From contig NZ_FOYZ01000002.1 of the NCBI RefSeq assembly GCF_900112775.1, positions 186,001 through 250,000 on the forward strand: a stretch of 64,000 nt of DNA, read 5' to 3'. Under the pieces are notes generated by a model that was not told the DNA's origin, searched no databases, and saw only the letters and a list, made by a program, of their open reading frames with translations. Positions 1-10,000 of the stretch are shown here, piece after piece (the first letter of the stretch is position 1; each line of letters starts with the position of its first letter). Position numbers and translations under genes: made by a program. Source of the stretch: Anaeromicropila populeti. Its GTDB lineage: Bacteria > Bacillota > Clostridia > Lachnospirales > Lachnospiraceae.

Positions 1-90
1 ACAGATGCTGGAAAACCATTATATGATAAATTAGGATTTATGGAAAAAATATCAGCTTATACAGATATGAAATTGGTATTGGAAAGATAA
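1..90 (+). CDS. GNAT-family N-acetyltransferase, C-terminal end only (partial)
   Basis: An open frame enters from the left edge and stops with TAA at 88-90. The 29 visible residues contain GKPLYDKLGF followed by YTDMKLVLER. This is the usual last segment of GNAT acetyltransferases, where the acetyl-CoA-binding helix is followed by a Y-EKLGF turn and a final strand ending in M-L-L. Such enzymes transfer an acetyl group from acetyl-CoA to an amine. The substrate cannot be inferred. The two-component pair follows 20 bases later and may be co-transcribed. Confidence 0.55.
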   Translation, partial: TDAGKPLYDKLGFMEKISAYTDMKLVLER

Positions 91-110
91 AAGGGACAGG
101 TGTGAAGCAT

Positions 111-758
111 ATGGCAAATATTCTGATTGTGGAAGATGAGGTTCCAATAAATGAATTGGTGAAGTGTAATTTGCAGTTAGTGGGACATAGATGCCATCAA
201 GCATTTGATGGAAACGAAGCGTTGGATATGATTAAAAATTATAAGTACGATTTAATTATTTTAGATATTATGCTGCCAGCGGTATCTGGTTTTGAATTGA
301 TGAAGCACATTGAAAATACAGCAGTAGTTTTTTTGACAGCAAAAGAAAATATTGAAGATAAAATACATGGATTTTCTTTGGGGGCAGAAGATTATATTGT
401 GAAGCCATTTGAAATGCTGGAGCTGATTGCAAGAGTGAATGTGGTATTGCGTAGACAGCAGGGTTGTACTAAAAGCTTTCAGCTGGACAAGGTTCAGGTG
501 ATTTTTGACAGTCATAAGGTCTACTATGAGAATGAACTGGTTGAACTAACACCACAGGAATATGAGTTATTAGAGGTTCTAATTCAAAACAGAAACATTG
601 CTTTGTCAAGAGAAAAGCTTCTGGAACTTGCGTGGGATTATTCTTACTTGGGAGATACAAGAACAGTAGATGTACATGTTCAAAAACTAAGAAAAAAACT
701 TGGTTGGGAGGAACGTATAAGAACAGTCTATAAGCTGGGATATCGACTGGAGGTATAA
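111..758 (+). CDS. OmpR/PhoB-family response regulator
   Basis: A 215-residue DNA-binding response regulator. The receiver domain (about residues 1-115) has the acidic pair VEDE, the phospho-acceptor Asp52 in LILDIMLP, and the conserved Lys in VKPF. The C-terminal winged helix (about 125-215) has the trans-activation and recognition-helix pattern ending in RTVYKLGYRLEV. I chose ATG at 111, since the GTG at 102 sits directly on the AGG of the ribosome binding site (92-100), which is well spaced from 111. The histidine kinase starts 5 bases downstream, so the two form a cognate pair. The regulated genes are unknown; the adjacent membrane genes are candidates. Confidence 0.9.
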   Translation: MANILIVEDEVPINELVKCNLQLVGHRCHQAFDGNEALDMIKNYKYDLIILDIMLPAVSGFELMKHIENTAVVFLTAKENIEDKIHGFSLGAEDYIVKPFEMLELIARVNVVLRRQQGCTKSFQLDKVQVIFDSHKVYYENELVELTPQEYELLEVLIQNRNIALSREKLLELAWDYSYLGDTRTVDVHVQKLRKKLGWEERIRTVYKLGYRLEV

Positions 759-763
759 TAAAA

Positions 764-2158
764 ATGAAATTTTGGCAAAAAACATTTCTGATTTTACTCC
801 TGATTTTTATGATATGTCTTAATTGTGGAATTTTGTGTATTGCGCATATTTCGTATAGCAGCCAGTTGAAGAATGAATCCGAAAAAGCGGTGGAAGGGCA
901 GTATTTTGTCTCGGGTTCCATAAAAAAAGATTTTCAGTCTTTAGAGGAGCGAGAACTATTTTCAGAGGATTCAATAAGAAGTGTGTTTAATAATTATAGT
1001 AAATATTATAAAAAAAGTTCTGTTTATTTAATTTTAATAAAGGAAAAACAAATTTTATACAGTAGTACCTCAGAAGAATTAAGGGTAAAAATAGAAAATG
1101 AGATTAAATATAAAGATGCTGGTATAAAAATATACAACCAAAAGGGCAATAAAGGAATTCTAGTAATGGGAAGCCTGGGTAGCCCTTATGAAGAGTATTC
1201 ATTAATTTACATACATGCATTAACAGAGATGCAAAGAGAATGGAGGGTGCTTGGTGCATTTTTTGGAGTTGCCAGTTTTTGTATTGGACTTGTATTAACG
1301 CTAGCCTTGATTTACACACTAAAAAATTTGACAAAGCCATTGGAAACCCTTGCAGAGGCAGCAGATATTATTGCCCAGGGTAACTATCAAGAGAGAGTTA
1401 AGGTTTCTGGAAATGATGAAGTGGCAACATTAGCTGCAAACTTTAATAATATGGCAAGTAGTATAGACGAAAAAATAATGAGTTTAAAAGAATCAGATGA
1501 ACAGAAGCAGTTGTTTATTAATAACCTGGCACATGAACTGAGAACACCACTTACAACAATATCTGGCTATGCAGAACTTATTAAACTGACCCAAATGAAT
1601 GAAGAAAACAGGCTTATGGCGCTGGATTATATAATAACCGAAACAAAACGGTTAGAAAAGATGTCCAGAATTTTATTGGACTTAATTCAACTGCGCAAGG
1701 ATGAAATTGAAATGTGTGAAAATAGTACAGAGGAATTAGCAGAGAAATTAAGATTGACTTTTTCTCTAAAATTTAAGCAAAAAAGCATTTCATTTTTGGA
1801 AAAAATCGAAATAGATAAAATTTATGGAAATGGTCCGCTTTTGGAAAGTCTTTTATATAATATTGTAGAAAATTCTTTACGTGCATGTACAAAAAGTGGT
1901 AAAATTATTCTTATAATAAAAAAAATGGAAGATAATAAAACTTGTATTTGTGTGAGTGATAATGGAATTGGAATGGAGGAAAAGGAGCTGGATAAAATAA
2001 CAGAACCTTTTTATAGGATAGATAAAGCCAGAAGCCGGAACTCAGGTGGAATTGGATTGGGATTATCCCTAGTAAAACAGATTGTGGAATGTCATAAAGG
2101 AAATATGTTTTACAAATCAAAGCTAGGAGAGGGAACTACTATTACTATAATATATTAA
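764..2158 (+). CDS. Membrane sensor histidine kinase
   Basis: A 464-residue sensor kinase paired with the preceding regulator. It has an N-terminal membrane helix (about 7-29), an extracytoplasmic sensor segment (about 30-160), a second helix (about 164-187), and a HAMP linker containing LTKPLETL. The HisKA box HELRTPLTTISGY carries the phospho-acceptor His257. The HATPase domain shows an N-box (NSLRAC), DNGIGM and GGIGLGLSL, so it appears catalytically complete. GGAGG lies at 749-753 inside the end of the regulator gene, 10 bases from the ATG, which indicates coupled translation. The signal sensed cannot be told from the sequence. Confidence 0.92.
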   Translation: MKFWQKTFLILLLIFMICLNCGILCIAHISYSSQLKNESEKAVEGQYFVSGSIKKDFQSLEERELFSEDSIRSVFNNYSKYYKKSSVYLILIKEKQILYSSTSEELRVKIENEIKYKDAGIKIYNQKGNKGILVMGSLGSPYEEYSLIYIHALTEMQREWRVLGAFFGVASFCIGLVLTLALIYTLKNLTKPLETLAEAADIIAQGNYQERVKVSGNDEVATLAANFNNMASSIDEKIMSLKESDEQKQLFINNLAHELRTPLTTISGYAELIKLTQMNEENRLMALDYIITETKRLEKMSRILLDLIQLRKDEIEMCENSTEELAEKLRLTFSLKFKQKSISFLEKIEIDKIYGNGPLLESLLYNIVENSLRACTKSGKIILIIKKMEDNKTCICVSDNGIGMEEKELDKITEPFYRIDKARSRNSGGIGLGLSLVKQIVECHKGNMFYKSKLGEGTTITIIY

Positions 2159-2238
2159 AGAAAATTGTTTTTACAACTTTATAATAGGACGAATACTCCC
2201 TTATGATAGTAAAATGTTAAGATAAAAGAAAGTTATTT

Positions 2239-3351
2239 ATGTGTAACTTTGGCGAGGTGGATGAAATAAAAGAAAAAAATACGATGATTTTTTTGACGCT
2301 TGTAACTATTGTTGTACTTATAGGGGGAATTTTATTTTTTGAAGTAGTGTTTCGTCTAGATCAAATACGCCAGGAACGGGCAATAAGTAAGATGGAAAAG
2401 ATACTGGTTCCTGATGAAATAGAAGAGAATAGAGTTCTTGAAGATGATGTTAATCAAAATAAACAAACTGTCAAAAAGGATATAAAATGGGCATTGCTCA
2501 CAGAAGATGATTTTTTTGCACCGCTAGTAACAGATTATTCCGTTACAGAAGCAGTAAGGATTGGAGCAGATTTTTTAGAAAATTTTTATGATGTAAGCTT
2601 TGAGGACGACATGTTCTATATGACATATTTATACAATAGCGGATTGGTTAACTCTGAGAATTTCTGGGTTGGGACAGCCGTAAATGAAGAGATTGGAAGA
2701 GTTAACCGGTTTTCTGTAAATGCAGCAACAGGAGAAGTATGCACGTTTATTCAAATGAAAGAAAACAATGGAGATTATTTGTTGAAAATAAAAGTCAGTG
2801 AGGAATATCGTGCGTTATTGGGCATAAGGAATGCGTACGTCCACAGAATAGAGCAGCTTTTAAAAAAAATTAGTAATGAGTATGAATGCAATCTGGAGGA
2901 CTGGAGTAATACGTTAGATGAAAAATTAAAGGGAAGTTTATCAGAAGAAGACTTGTACGAAATTGACATACTAATTGGTTCTGTAGAAAGGAGGGGAAAG
3001 AGAAAATTTAATAAAATTGAAGAGCAGGTTCAAGCACTTCAGGAGGAATTAAAAGATGATATGGAAATATTATTAAATAAGGAGGTGGAAAAATTTCAGC
3101 GGTCAGGAGGAATGGAACATTATATTGAAAAGTCCAGAGAATGTATAGCGTGGCTTTACAATGAGGATGTTGAGAAACTGAATGTAACGTTATATGTGGC
3201 CGGAGAAATAGGTGGATATGAGGTTGTTGTTACTAAGACAGAATTGCCAAATGGTAAATCTATCTGGATTGCAGTTGACAAAACTGCCTATGAAATCAGA
3301 AGTATACAAATATATGATAAGGATAATACATTAAATTATTATCTAAAGTAA
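2239..3351 (+). CDS. Hypothetical membrane-anchored protein
   Basis: A 370-residue protein of no family I recognise. One hydrophobic segment near the N terminus (about residues 15-35) suggests a signal anchor, followed by a charged, probably extracytoplasmic region. The middle (about 195-295) is Glu/Lys-rich and probably helical or coiled. Two regions (about 95-175 and 305-368) are beta-rich, with phrases such as VNRFSVNAATGEVCTF that recall PepSY-like folds, but the match is weak. The start is uncertain: ATG at 2239 has only a weak AGAAAG upstream, and ATG at 2284 is an alternative. It may belong functionally with the upstream two-component pair. Confidence 0.6.
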   Translation: MCNFGEVDEIKEKNTMIFLTLVTIVVLIGGILFFEVVFRLDQIRQERAISKMEKILVPDEIEENRVLEDDVNQNKQTVKKDIKWALLTEDDFFAPLVTDYSVTEAVRIGADFLENFYDVSFEDDMFYMTYLYNSGLVNSENFWVGTAVNEEIGRVNRFSVNAATGEVCTFIQMKENNGDYLLKIKVSEEYRALLGIRNAYVHRIEQLLKKISNEYECNLEDWSNTLDEKLKGSLSEEDLYEIDILIGSVERRGKRKFNKIEEQVQALQEELKDDMEILLNKEVEKFQRSGGMEHYIEKSRECIAWLYNEDVEKLNVTLYVAGEIGGYEVVVTKTELPNGKSIWIAVDKTAYEIRSIQIYDKDNTLNYYLK

Positions 3352-3385
3352 AAATTATATAAGGGGTTAGGAGGATTTTGTTATA

Positions 3386-4498
3386 ATGTTTATTTATTAT
3401 ATTATTTTAGGATTACTATTATTAGTTGGTATTCAGTTTTTTGGTGTTCATGGATGGAACGAGGAATATTTAAGTAATGAAAATGGTAAAGGTATAAAAG
3501 GATTCTTTGCACTTGTTATTATGCTGCATCACTTGTCCCAAGCGGTTGAGCATCCGGGGTCACTTAAGTACATGTTAGAAATCGGTGTATTATGCGTTAG
3601 TATTTTCTTTTTCTATTCTGGTTATGGTTTAATAAAAAGCTATAACACAAAAGAAAACTACTTAAAAGGTTTTTTGGTACATAGGCTGTCAGTAGTATTA
3701 ATTCCTTTTTTTGTAATTAATATTATATATATCTTACTAGGAGTTGAACTTGGTACAAAATTTTCGGGAATGCAATTATTAAAAGCAGTATCTGGTATTT
3801 CTCAAATTAATGGAAATGCATGGTACGTAGTTGCTATCACTATATTCTATCTGGTATTTTATGTTTTATTTCGATTCATTAAAAATAAAAAAATTGCATT
3901 TACAGGAATGTTTTTATTTCTATGTGTCTATATAACAGGTTGTTTATTAAAAAAGCATGGGTATGAATGGTTTCAAGGCGAATGGTGGTACAATACAGCA
4001 ATGATTTTCTTTGTTGGTATGCTGTATGCAAACTTTGAGGAAAAATGTCTTGCTTTTTTCAAAAAAACCTATTGGATTGCATTACCCGTCAGCATAATTT
4101 TGTTTGGTCTTTTGTTTTACCGCACACATTATATGCTTAATACATATAGTTATTGGGCACAATATATTAATCCGGGAACTACAGGATATAAAGAATCCTG
4201 GATGTGTTTATCATGGCAGCTTCCAGCAGAAATAGTTTTTGTTATAATGTGCATACTAATTTTAATGAAAGTTAAATTTTCAAATAAAGCACTAAAATTT
4301 ATTGGTACAATATCCTTTGAATTGTATTTAGTACATGATGTGTTTATTCAGTTTTTACATTCAGATGATGTAATGGTTAAAAATGATGTTGTATATGTAG
4401 CATTTGTATTTTTATGCTCTATTGTCTTAGCATTAGGTGTATGGTGGACAATTGCTGCTTGTAAAAGAAGTGTAAATAAATTATTTGCAAAAAACTAA
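3386..4498 (+). CDS. Acyltransferase-3 family membrane protein
   Basis: A 370-residue polytopic protein with about ten hydrophobic segments. It carries the early LHHL motif (residues about 50-53) and the overall layout of acyltransferase-3 (OafA/NodX-type) enzymes. These move acyl groups, often acetyl, onto cell-wall or surface polysaccharides or lipids. The SFELYLVHD segment near the C terminus is also typical. A strong AGGAGG (3369-3374) sits 11 bases before the ATG. It is the last gene before the L10 leader. The acceptor substrate is unknown. Confidence 0.75.
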   Translation: MFIYYIILGLLLLVGIQFFGVHGWNEEYLSNENGKGIKGFFALVIMLHHLSQAVEHPGSLKYMLEIGVLCVSIFFFYSGYGLIKSYNTKENYLKGFLVHRLSVVLIPFFVINIIYILLGVELGTKFSGMQLLKAVSGISQINGNAWYVVAITIFYLVFYVLFRFIKNKKIAFTGMFLFLCVYITGCLLKKHGYEWFQGEWWYNTAMIFFVGMLYANFEEKCLAFFKKTYWIALPVSIILFGLLFYRTHYMLNTYSYWAQYINPGTTGYKESWMCLSWQLPAEIVFVIMCILILMKVKFSNKALKFIGTISFELYLVHDVFIQFLHSDDVMVKNDVVYVAFVFLCSIVLALGVWWTIAACKRSVNKLFAKN

Positions 4499-4499
4499 C

Positions 4500-4528
4500 T
4501 TGACAAATCAATAAAATTATGTTAATCT
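4500..4528 (+). promoter_or_regulatory. SigA-type promoter of rplJ-rplL
   Basis: TTGACA at 4500-4505 and TAATCT at 4523-4528 are separated by 17 bases. A TG one base upstream of the -10 hexamer extends it. The promoter begins on the last bases of the acyltransferase gene and directs transcription into the L10 leader. Confidence 0.75.
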
Positions 4529-4530
4529 AA

Positions 4531-4668
4531 CTAAGGCTTAAACAAGCTATAACTGCCTAAGACAGTAGGTGCCGTAAGGCATAAGGTGAAAACGCCTACC
4601 GAGGAAATTGTTAGATTAAAATGACGATTCTACCTCTCTGTCTTGCGATGGAGAGGTTTTTTTCTTGA
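4531..4668 (+). ncRNA. Ribosomal protein L10 leader (autoregulatory mRNA leader)
   Basis: The 5' leader of rplJ has the expected features of the L10 leader class. There is a paired core with internal loops around GCCTAAGACAGTAGGTGCCG and AAGGTGAAAACGCCTACCGA, then an intrinsic terminator. The terminator stem pairs CCTCTC (4633-4638) with GAGAGG (4651-4656) and is followed by seven T. In known examples the L10-L12 complex binds the kinked stem and favours termination, giving feedback control of both genes. The class assignment is from recognition of sequence and position. I did not compute a fold. Confidence 0.85.
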
Positions 4669-4729
4669 AACAAACAAATTTTAAGAGTTTTGTTGGCGGC
4701 GTTATTATTCTAAAAGGAGGTAAACCAAA

Positions 4730-5227
4730 ATGGCAAAGGTAGAGTTAAAACAACCTATTGTAGACGAAATCAAAGGACATGTTGCTAAGTCAGCTTCTAT
4801 TGTATTAGTAGATTATCGTGGGTTAACTGTAGAACAAGACACTGCTCTTCGTAAAGCGTTAAGAGAAGCTGGGGTTGTGTACAAGGTTTACAAGAACACC
4901 TTGTTAAAGCGTGCTTTTGAAGGCACTGATTTTGCACAGTTAGATGGACAATTAGATGGACCTACAGCAGTGGCTTTCGGTATCGAGGATGCAACAGCTC
5001 CTGCAAGAATTTTAAGTAAGTTTATGAAAGATGCTCCTGCTCTAGAGTTTAAGGCAGCAGTTGTAGAAGGTACTTTATATGACGTAGATGGATGTAAAGC
5101 ACTTGCAAGCATTCCTTCAAGAGAAGAACTTATTTCAAAATTACTTGGAAGTTTACAATCCCCAATTACAAACTTTGCTCGTGTTCTTAAGCAAATTGCA
5201 GAAAAGAATGGCGAAGCAGCTGAATAA
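4730..5227 (+). CDS. rplJ: 50S ribosomal protein L10
   Basis: The 165-residue L10 forms the base of the ribosomal stalk and anchors L7/L12 dimers on 23S rRNA. The N-terminal domain shows the family pattern VDYRGLTV and YKNTLLKRA. The C-terminal helix that carries L12 dimers is present. AAAGGAGGT lies just upstream. It is preceded by its own leader and promoter, not by rplK-rplA as in many Firmicutes, so the L11-L1 genes must be outside this window. Confidence 0.97.
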   Translation: MAKVELKQPIVDEIKGHVAKSASIVLVDYRGLTVEQDTALRKALREAGVVYKVYKNTLLKRAFEGTDFAQLDGQLDGPTAVAFGIEDATAPARILSKFMKDAPALEFKAAVVEGTLYDVDGCKALASIPSREELISKLLGSLQSPITNFARVLKQIAEKNGEAAE

Positions 5228-5286
5228 TTTATTTAGCAAAAATAACAAAAAATATAAAATGAATATTATGATGGAGGTATGTTAAG

Positions 5287-5649
5287 ATGACAACTCAAGA
5301 GTTTATTGATGTTATAAAAGGTATGACAGTTTTAGAATTAAATGATTTAGTAAAAGCATGTGAAGAAGAATTTGGTGTTTCTGCAGCAGCAGGTGTTGTT
5401 GTAGCAGCAGCAGGCGCAGCAGAAGCAGTTGAAGAAAAGACTGAATTTGATGTTGAATTAACTGAAGTAGGACCAAACAAAGTTAAGGTTATCAAAGTTG
5501 TTCGTGAAGTAACTGGTTTAGGATTAAAAGAAGCAAAAGAAGTTGTTGATGGAGCTCCTAAGATGGTTAAAGAAGCTGCAACAAAAGAAGAAGCTGATGA
5601 TATCAAAGCTAAACTTGAAGCAGAAGGTGCTAAAGTTACACTTAAATAA
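5287..5649 (+). CDS. rplL: 50S ribosomal protein L7/L12
   Basis: A 120-residue stalk protein that recruits translational GTPases (EF-Tu, EF-G). It has the N-terminal dimerisation helices, an Ala/Gly-rich hinge (about residues 36-50), and the C-terminal domain with [16 protein letters not shown], the factor-binding helix pair. It lies 59 bases after rplJ with GGAGGT before the start. It is co-transcribed from the L10 leader and ends at a strong terminator. rpoB is not directly downstream: a CPBP protease gene intervenes. Confidence 0.98.
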   Translation: MTTQEFIDVIKGMTVLELNDLVKACEEEFGVSAAAGVVVAAAGAAEAVEEKTEFDVELTEVGPNKVKVIKVVREVTGLGLKEAKEVVDGAPKMVKEAATKEEADDIKAKLEAEGAKVTLK

Positions 5650-5670
5650 TTTATATAATCAAGTAACCAA

Positions 5671-5701
5671 AAAAAGCCACGACTTAGTCGTGGCTTTTTT
5701 T
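5671..5701 (+). terminator. Intrinsic terminator after rplL
   Basis: A perfect stem, GCCACGAC pairing with GTCGTGGC around a TTA loop, flanked by A and T runs. It should work in both orientations and separates the L10-L12 transcript from the protease gene and rpoB. Confidence 0.92.
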
Positions 5702-5728
5702 GTGATAGGAATATTGCATAACAAATTG

Positions 5729-5757
5729 TTGACAAAGTAATTTTATTACAATATAAT
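5729..5757 (+). promoter_or_regulatory. Consensus SigA promoter of the CPBP gene
   Basis: TTGACA (5729-5734) and TATAAT (5752-5757) are both perfect, with a 17-base spacer. Further TATAAT copies follow at 5768-5773 and 5780-5785. The untranslated leader to the ATG at 5844 is about 75 bases. Confidence 0.85.
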
Positions 5758-5843
5758 AAAATTTGTGTATAATATTGATTATAATAAAGTTTTTTTGAGG
5801 GAAACTGCCGAATGACAGAAGTGAAATACAGGAGGAATCAGTA

Positions 5844-6653
5844 ATGAAGAAAACAGTAAAGAATATGGTAATAGAGTACTTGCTAATTACGTTTGCAACA
5901 ACATGGGTGTGTTATGGACTTTATATTCTAATTGTTTTGTATAAGCTTCCTGTATTGTTTAAAGCAGCTGGGGCATGCTTTCAGTTTATTGGAGCTTGTT
6001 CTCCTTTTGGGGCATCATTGATTATTAGAAGAAAGCATAAAAAGCTGAAGAGAGGACAGAGCATAAAACATTTTTTGATAGGTGAAAAATTGAAAAATAG
6101 AGATGTTATTATAATTATGTCATATATGACATGGAAATTAATTACTATGATAATGACATGCGAATTAACACATACATATTCCGTTTCAATACTTAAAATT
6201 TTATTGTATACCATTGTAGGATTTGTATTTGGAGGAGGACTAGAAGAATATGGATGGAGAGGGAGCTTACAACCGCTGATGGAAAAAAGGTTTTCCTATC
6301 TGACAGCAACTGCATTGGTAGGAATTATATGGGGCATATGGCATGTTCCAGTTTGGTTTGTTCCAGGAAACATGCATGCGAAGATGAATATTTTCTATTT
6401 TATTTTTGTAGTGACTGTACCAGTTAGTTTTTCTCTTTCGGCTATACATAAATATACAAAAAGTAATTTACTGTGTGGGGTATATCATGCTTGGTTTAAT
6501 GCAATTGCCGCTGTGGTAAATATGAAATATACATTGTGGTTAGTGGTATTTTTTGTCTTGGAAGCTGTGATTTCATGGGTTTTAGTAGCGGCTTTAGAAA
6601 AAGAGAAAATAAAGAAGTATTACAGCAAGCGCAGAATAAGTCATAATATATAA
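5844..6653 (+). CDS. CPBP-family intramembrane metalloprotease
   Basis: A 269-residue integral membrane protein with about seven hydrophobic segments and the three motifs of the CPBP/Abi (type II CAAX protease) family. Motif 1 is EEYGWR with Glu134, Glu135 and Arg139. Motif 2 includes His167 in GIWHVP. Motif 3 has His215 and Asn219 in YHAWFNA. These residues form the metal site in characterised relatives. Family roles include prenyl-protein processing, bacteriocin self-immunity and regulated proteolysis; none can be chosen here. GGAGG lies upstream of the ATG, with its own promoter and terminator. It is an unusual insertion between rplL and rpoB. Confidence 0.85.
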   Translation: MKKTVKNMVIEYLLITFATTWVCYGLYILIVLYKLPVLFKAAGACFQFIGACSPFGASLIIRRKHKKLKRGQSIKHFLIGEKLKNRDVIIIMSYMTWKLITMIMTCELTHTYSVSILKILLYTIVGFVFGGGLEEYGWRGSLQPLMEKRFSYLTATALVGIIWGIWHVPVWFVPGNMHAKMNIFYFIFVVTVPVSFSLSAIHKYTKSNLLCGVYHAWFNAIAAVVNMKYTLWLVVFFVLEAVISWVLVAALEKEKIKKYYSKRRISHNI

Positions 6654-6668
6654 TAGTGAGAATGTTAA

Positions 6669-6697
6669 GTCTGGATTTTAGTGGTCCAGATTTTTTA
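6669..6697 (+). terminator. Terminator after the CPBP gene
   Basis: A short stem, TCTGGA pairing with TCCAGA across a nine-base loop, followed by six T (to about 6696). It isolates the protease gene from the rpoB promoter region. Confidence 0.75.
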
Positions 6698-6712
6698 TGT
6701 GATAAGGAATAT

Positions 6713-6742
6713 TTGTTTAACGATCTATTATTCGGATATAAT
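6713..6742 (+). promoter_or_regulatory. Possible upstream rpoB promoter (P1)
   Basis: TTGTTT (6713-6718) is followed after 18 bases by TATAAT (6737-6742). It lies just upstream of an AT-rich inverted repeat at 6752-6788, an AGGTTTATATATA-type arm against ATATATAACCT. It is weaker than P2. Whether it is used is unknown. Confidence 0.4.
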
Positions 6743-6835
6743 CATAGAAAAAGGTTTATATATATTCCAACATTATGATATATAACCTAAAAATCGTAAA
6801 TCAGGAAAACAAAATAAAAAACACCATAAAAAGGC

Positions 6836-6864
6836 TTGACATCTTGACAAGGTTATGCTAAGAT
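6836..6864 (+). promoter_or_regulatory. Main rpoBC promoter (P2)
   Basis: TTGACA (6836-6841), a 17-base spacer, then TAAGAT (6859-6864) extended by TG at 6856-6857. It implies an rpoB leader of about 175 bases. Confidence 0.8.
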
Positions 6865-6950
6865 GAAAAATGCACTATTGTGGTGTCGTATGCTATGAAT
6901 TATCTAAAATAATTATAACATACAAATTGAAATCAGTAAAGTATTTGTTT

Positions 6951-7008
6951 GAATAACGTATTAAAAACATGATTGAAATGTACAGTAGGCCTGGACAGCC
7001 CGTTATTC
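6951..7008 (+). promoter_or_regulatory. Inverted repeat in the rpoB 5' leader
   Basis: GAATAACG (6951-6958) and CGTTATTC (7001-7008) are perfectly complementary. A GGC/GCC pair (6988-7000) could add an inner stem. The element ends about 20 bases before the ribosome binding site AAGGGGTGA. It is a stable candidate leader structure with no T-run, so not a classic terminator. Together with the two promoters it accounts for most of the 392-base gap between the protease gene and rpoB. Confidence 0.5.
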
Positions 7009-7045
7009 AGATACACATAAAATGTTCAAGGGGTGAAGAGCGTCA

Positions 7046-10000
7046 ATGGAAAAAAACAGAATTCGTCCAGTTAAAGTTGGTAACAGCGTAAGAATGAGTT
7101 TTTCAAGGCAAAAAGAAGTGTTGGAAATGCCGAATTTAATTGAAGTTCAAACAGATTCTTACAAATGGTTCTTAGAAGAAGGACTCCATGAAGTTTTCAG
7201 AGACATTTCTCCAATCTCGGATTATAGTGGTCATTTAAGTTTAGAATTTGTGGACTTTACACTATGTACCGATGATGTGAAATATTCCATCGAGGAGTGT
7301 AAGGAACGTGATGCGACATATGCCGCGCCGTTAAAGGTTAAAGTAAGACTTCATAATAAGGAAAGTGAAGAAATCAATGAACACGATATTTTTATGGGTG
7401 ACTTACCATTAATGACTGCAACTGGGACTTTTATTATTAATGGAGCTGAGAGAGTCATTGTTAGCCAGTTAGTACGTTCCCCTGGTATCTACTACGCAAT
7501 TGGTCATGATAAAATTGGAAAAGAACTCTATTCTTGTACGGTGATTCCTAACCGTGGTGCATGGCTTGAGTATGAAACAGATTCGAATGACATATTTTAT
7601 GTTCGTGTAGATAGAAATAGAAAAGTACCAATTACTGTATTAATTCGAGCATTAGGTGTTGGAAGCAATTCTGAGATAACAGAATTGTTTGGTGAAGAAA
7701 TAAAAATTTTGAGAAGTATAGAAAAAGATACTTCAAATGACTATGAAAGCGGTTTGCTTGAATTATATAAAAAGCTGCGTCCAGGTGAACCATTGGCAGT
7801 AGAGAGTGCCAAGAGTCTCATTGAAAGTATGTTTTTTGATCCTAGAAGATATGATTTAGCTAAGGTGGGCAGATATAAATTTAATAAGAAGCTTGCTTTT
7901 AAAAATAGAATTGTTGGATGCAGATTGGCAGAACAGGCTGTAGATGCTACAACGGGTGAAATCTATGAAGAGGATACATTAATTACAGAGGAAGTAGCAG
8001 TTAATATACAAAATAGCGGTGTACCATTTGTGTGGGTTCAGACAGAAGAACGTAAGGTAAAGATTCTTTCAAACCAGATGGTAGATTTAAGTGCGCATGT
8101 TGATATAGATAAAAAAGAAGTTGGAATTACAGAAGATGTATATTATCCAGTATTAAAAAGCTTAATGGATCAGTACTCTGATGAAGAAGAACTGAAAGAA
8201 GCTATTGTAAAAAATATATCAGAATTAATTCCAAAGCATATTACAAGAGAAGACATTTTTGCATCCATTAATTACAACATACATTTAGAATATGGTGTTG
8301 GAAATGCAGACGATATTGATCACCTTGGTAACAGAAGAATTCGTGCAGTAGGTGAGCTGCTTCAGAACCAGTATCGTATTGGATTATCACGTATGGAGCG
8401 TGTTGTTCGAGAAAGAATGACAACACAGGATTTAGAAGGGGTATCACCTCAGTCACTGATTAATATTAAGCCAGTAACTGCGGCAGTGAAAGAATTTTTT
8501 GGTAGTTCACAGTTGTCACAGTTTATGGATCAGAATAATCCACTGGGTGAGTTAACTCACAAAAGACGTTTATCGGCACTGGGTCCTGGCGGTTTATCCA
8601 GAGATCGAGCAGGATTTGAGGTTCGTGACGTGCATTATTCTCATTATGGGAGAATGTGTCCAATTGAAACACCTGAAGGTCCTAACATTGGTTTGATTAA
8701 CTCTCTTGCAACTTATGCCAGAATTAATGAGTATGGATTTATTGAAGCTCCTTATCGTAAAGTCGATAAGTCAGATCCAGTGAATCCAAGAGTAACAGAT
8801 GAGGTTGTATATCTGACCGCAGATGAAGAAGATAAATATGTAGTAGCTCAGGCAAATGAGGCATTAGATGAAAAAGGATATTTTGTTGGAACAAATATAT
8901 CTGGTCGTTATAGAGAAGAAACCTCTGAATTTCAGAAGAACAAGATTGATTTAATGGACGTTTCTCCTAAAATGGTATTTTCTGTAGCTACAGCCATGAT
9001 TCCATTCCTTGAAAATGATGATGCTAACCGTGCGCTGATGGGTTCTAACATGCAGCGTCAGGCAGTGCCATTACTGGTAACAGAAGCACCAGTGGTTGGT
9101 ACCGGTATGGAAAGAAAAGCCGCTGTAGATTCAGGAAACTGTGTGTTGGCAGTAGAGAGTGGTACTGTAGAAAAAATATCTTCAAATGAAATTATTGTCA
9201 GAGAGGATAGCGGTAACAAGAGAGCATATAAGCTTGAGAAATTTGGCAGAAGCAACCAGGGTACTTGCATGAATCAGAGACCAATTATTAATAATGGATC
9301 TAGAGTAGAAAAAGGTCAAGTAATGGCAGATGGACCATGTACATGTAATGGAGAAATTGCATTAGGTAAAAATCCATTAATCGGATTTATGACGTGGGAA
9401 GGCTATAACTATGAAGATGCGGTACTTTTAAGTGAAAGATTAGTACAAGAAGATGTGTATACATCAGTTCATATAAATGAATATGAAGCAGAGTCCCGTG
9501 ATACAAAGCTGGGACCAGAAGAAATTACAAGAGATGTGCCTGGAGTTGGTGACGATGCATTAAAAGATTTGGATGAGAGAGGTATTATCCGAATTGGTGC
9601 AGAGGTTCGTTCGGGTGACATTCTGGTAGGTAAAGTTACTCCAAAAGGAGAAACAGAGTTAACGGCAGAAGAACGTCTGTTAAGAGCTATTTTTGGTGAG
9701 AAGGCCAGAGAAGTAAGGGATACATCATTAAGAGTGCCTCATGGTGAGTTTGGTATTATTGTAGATGCAAAGGTATTTACAAGAGAAAATGGGGATGAAT
9801 TATCACCAGGTGTAAATCAGACTGTTCGTATTTATATTGCTCAAAAGAGAAAAATTCAAGTTGGAGATAAGATGGCTGGACGTCATGGTAATAAGGGTGT
9901 TGTTTCCCGTGTGCTGCCTGCTGAAGATATGCCATTTTTACCAAATGGAAGACCTCTTGATATTGTATTAAATCCACTAGGTGTGCCATCCCGTATGAAC

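Noticed and set aside
5295-5735. Open frame of 146 codons opposite rplL
   Set aside because: It mirrors the Ala/Glu-rich rplL sequence, has no ribosome binding site and crosses the terminator. It is a shadow of the real gene.
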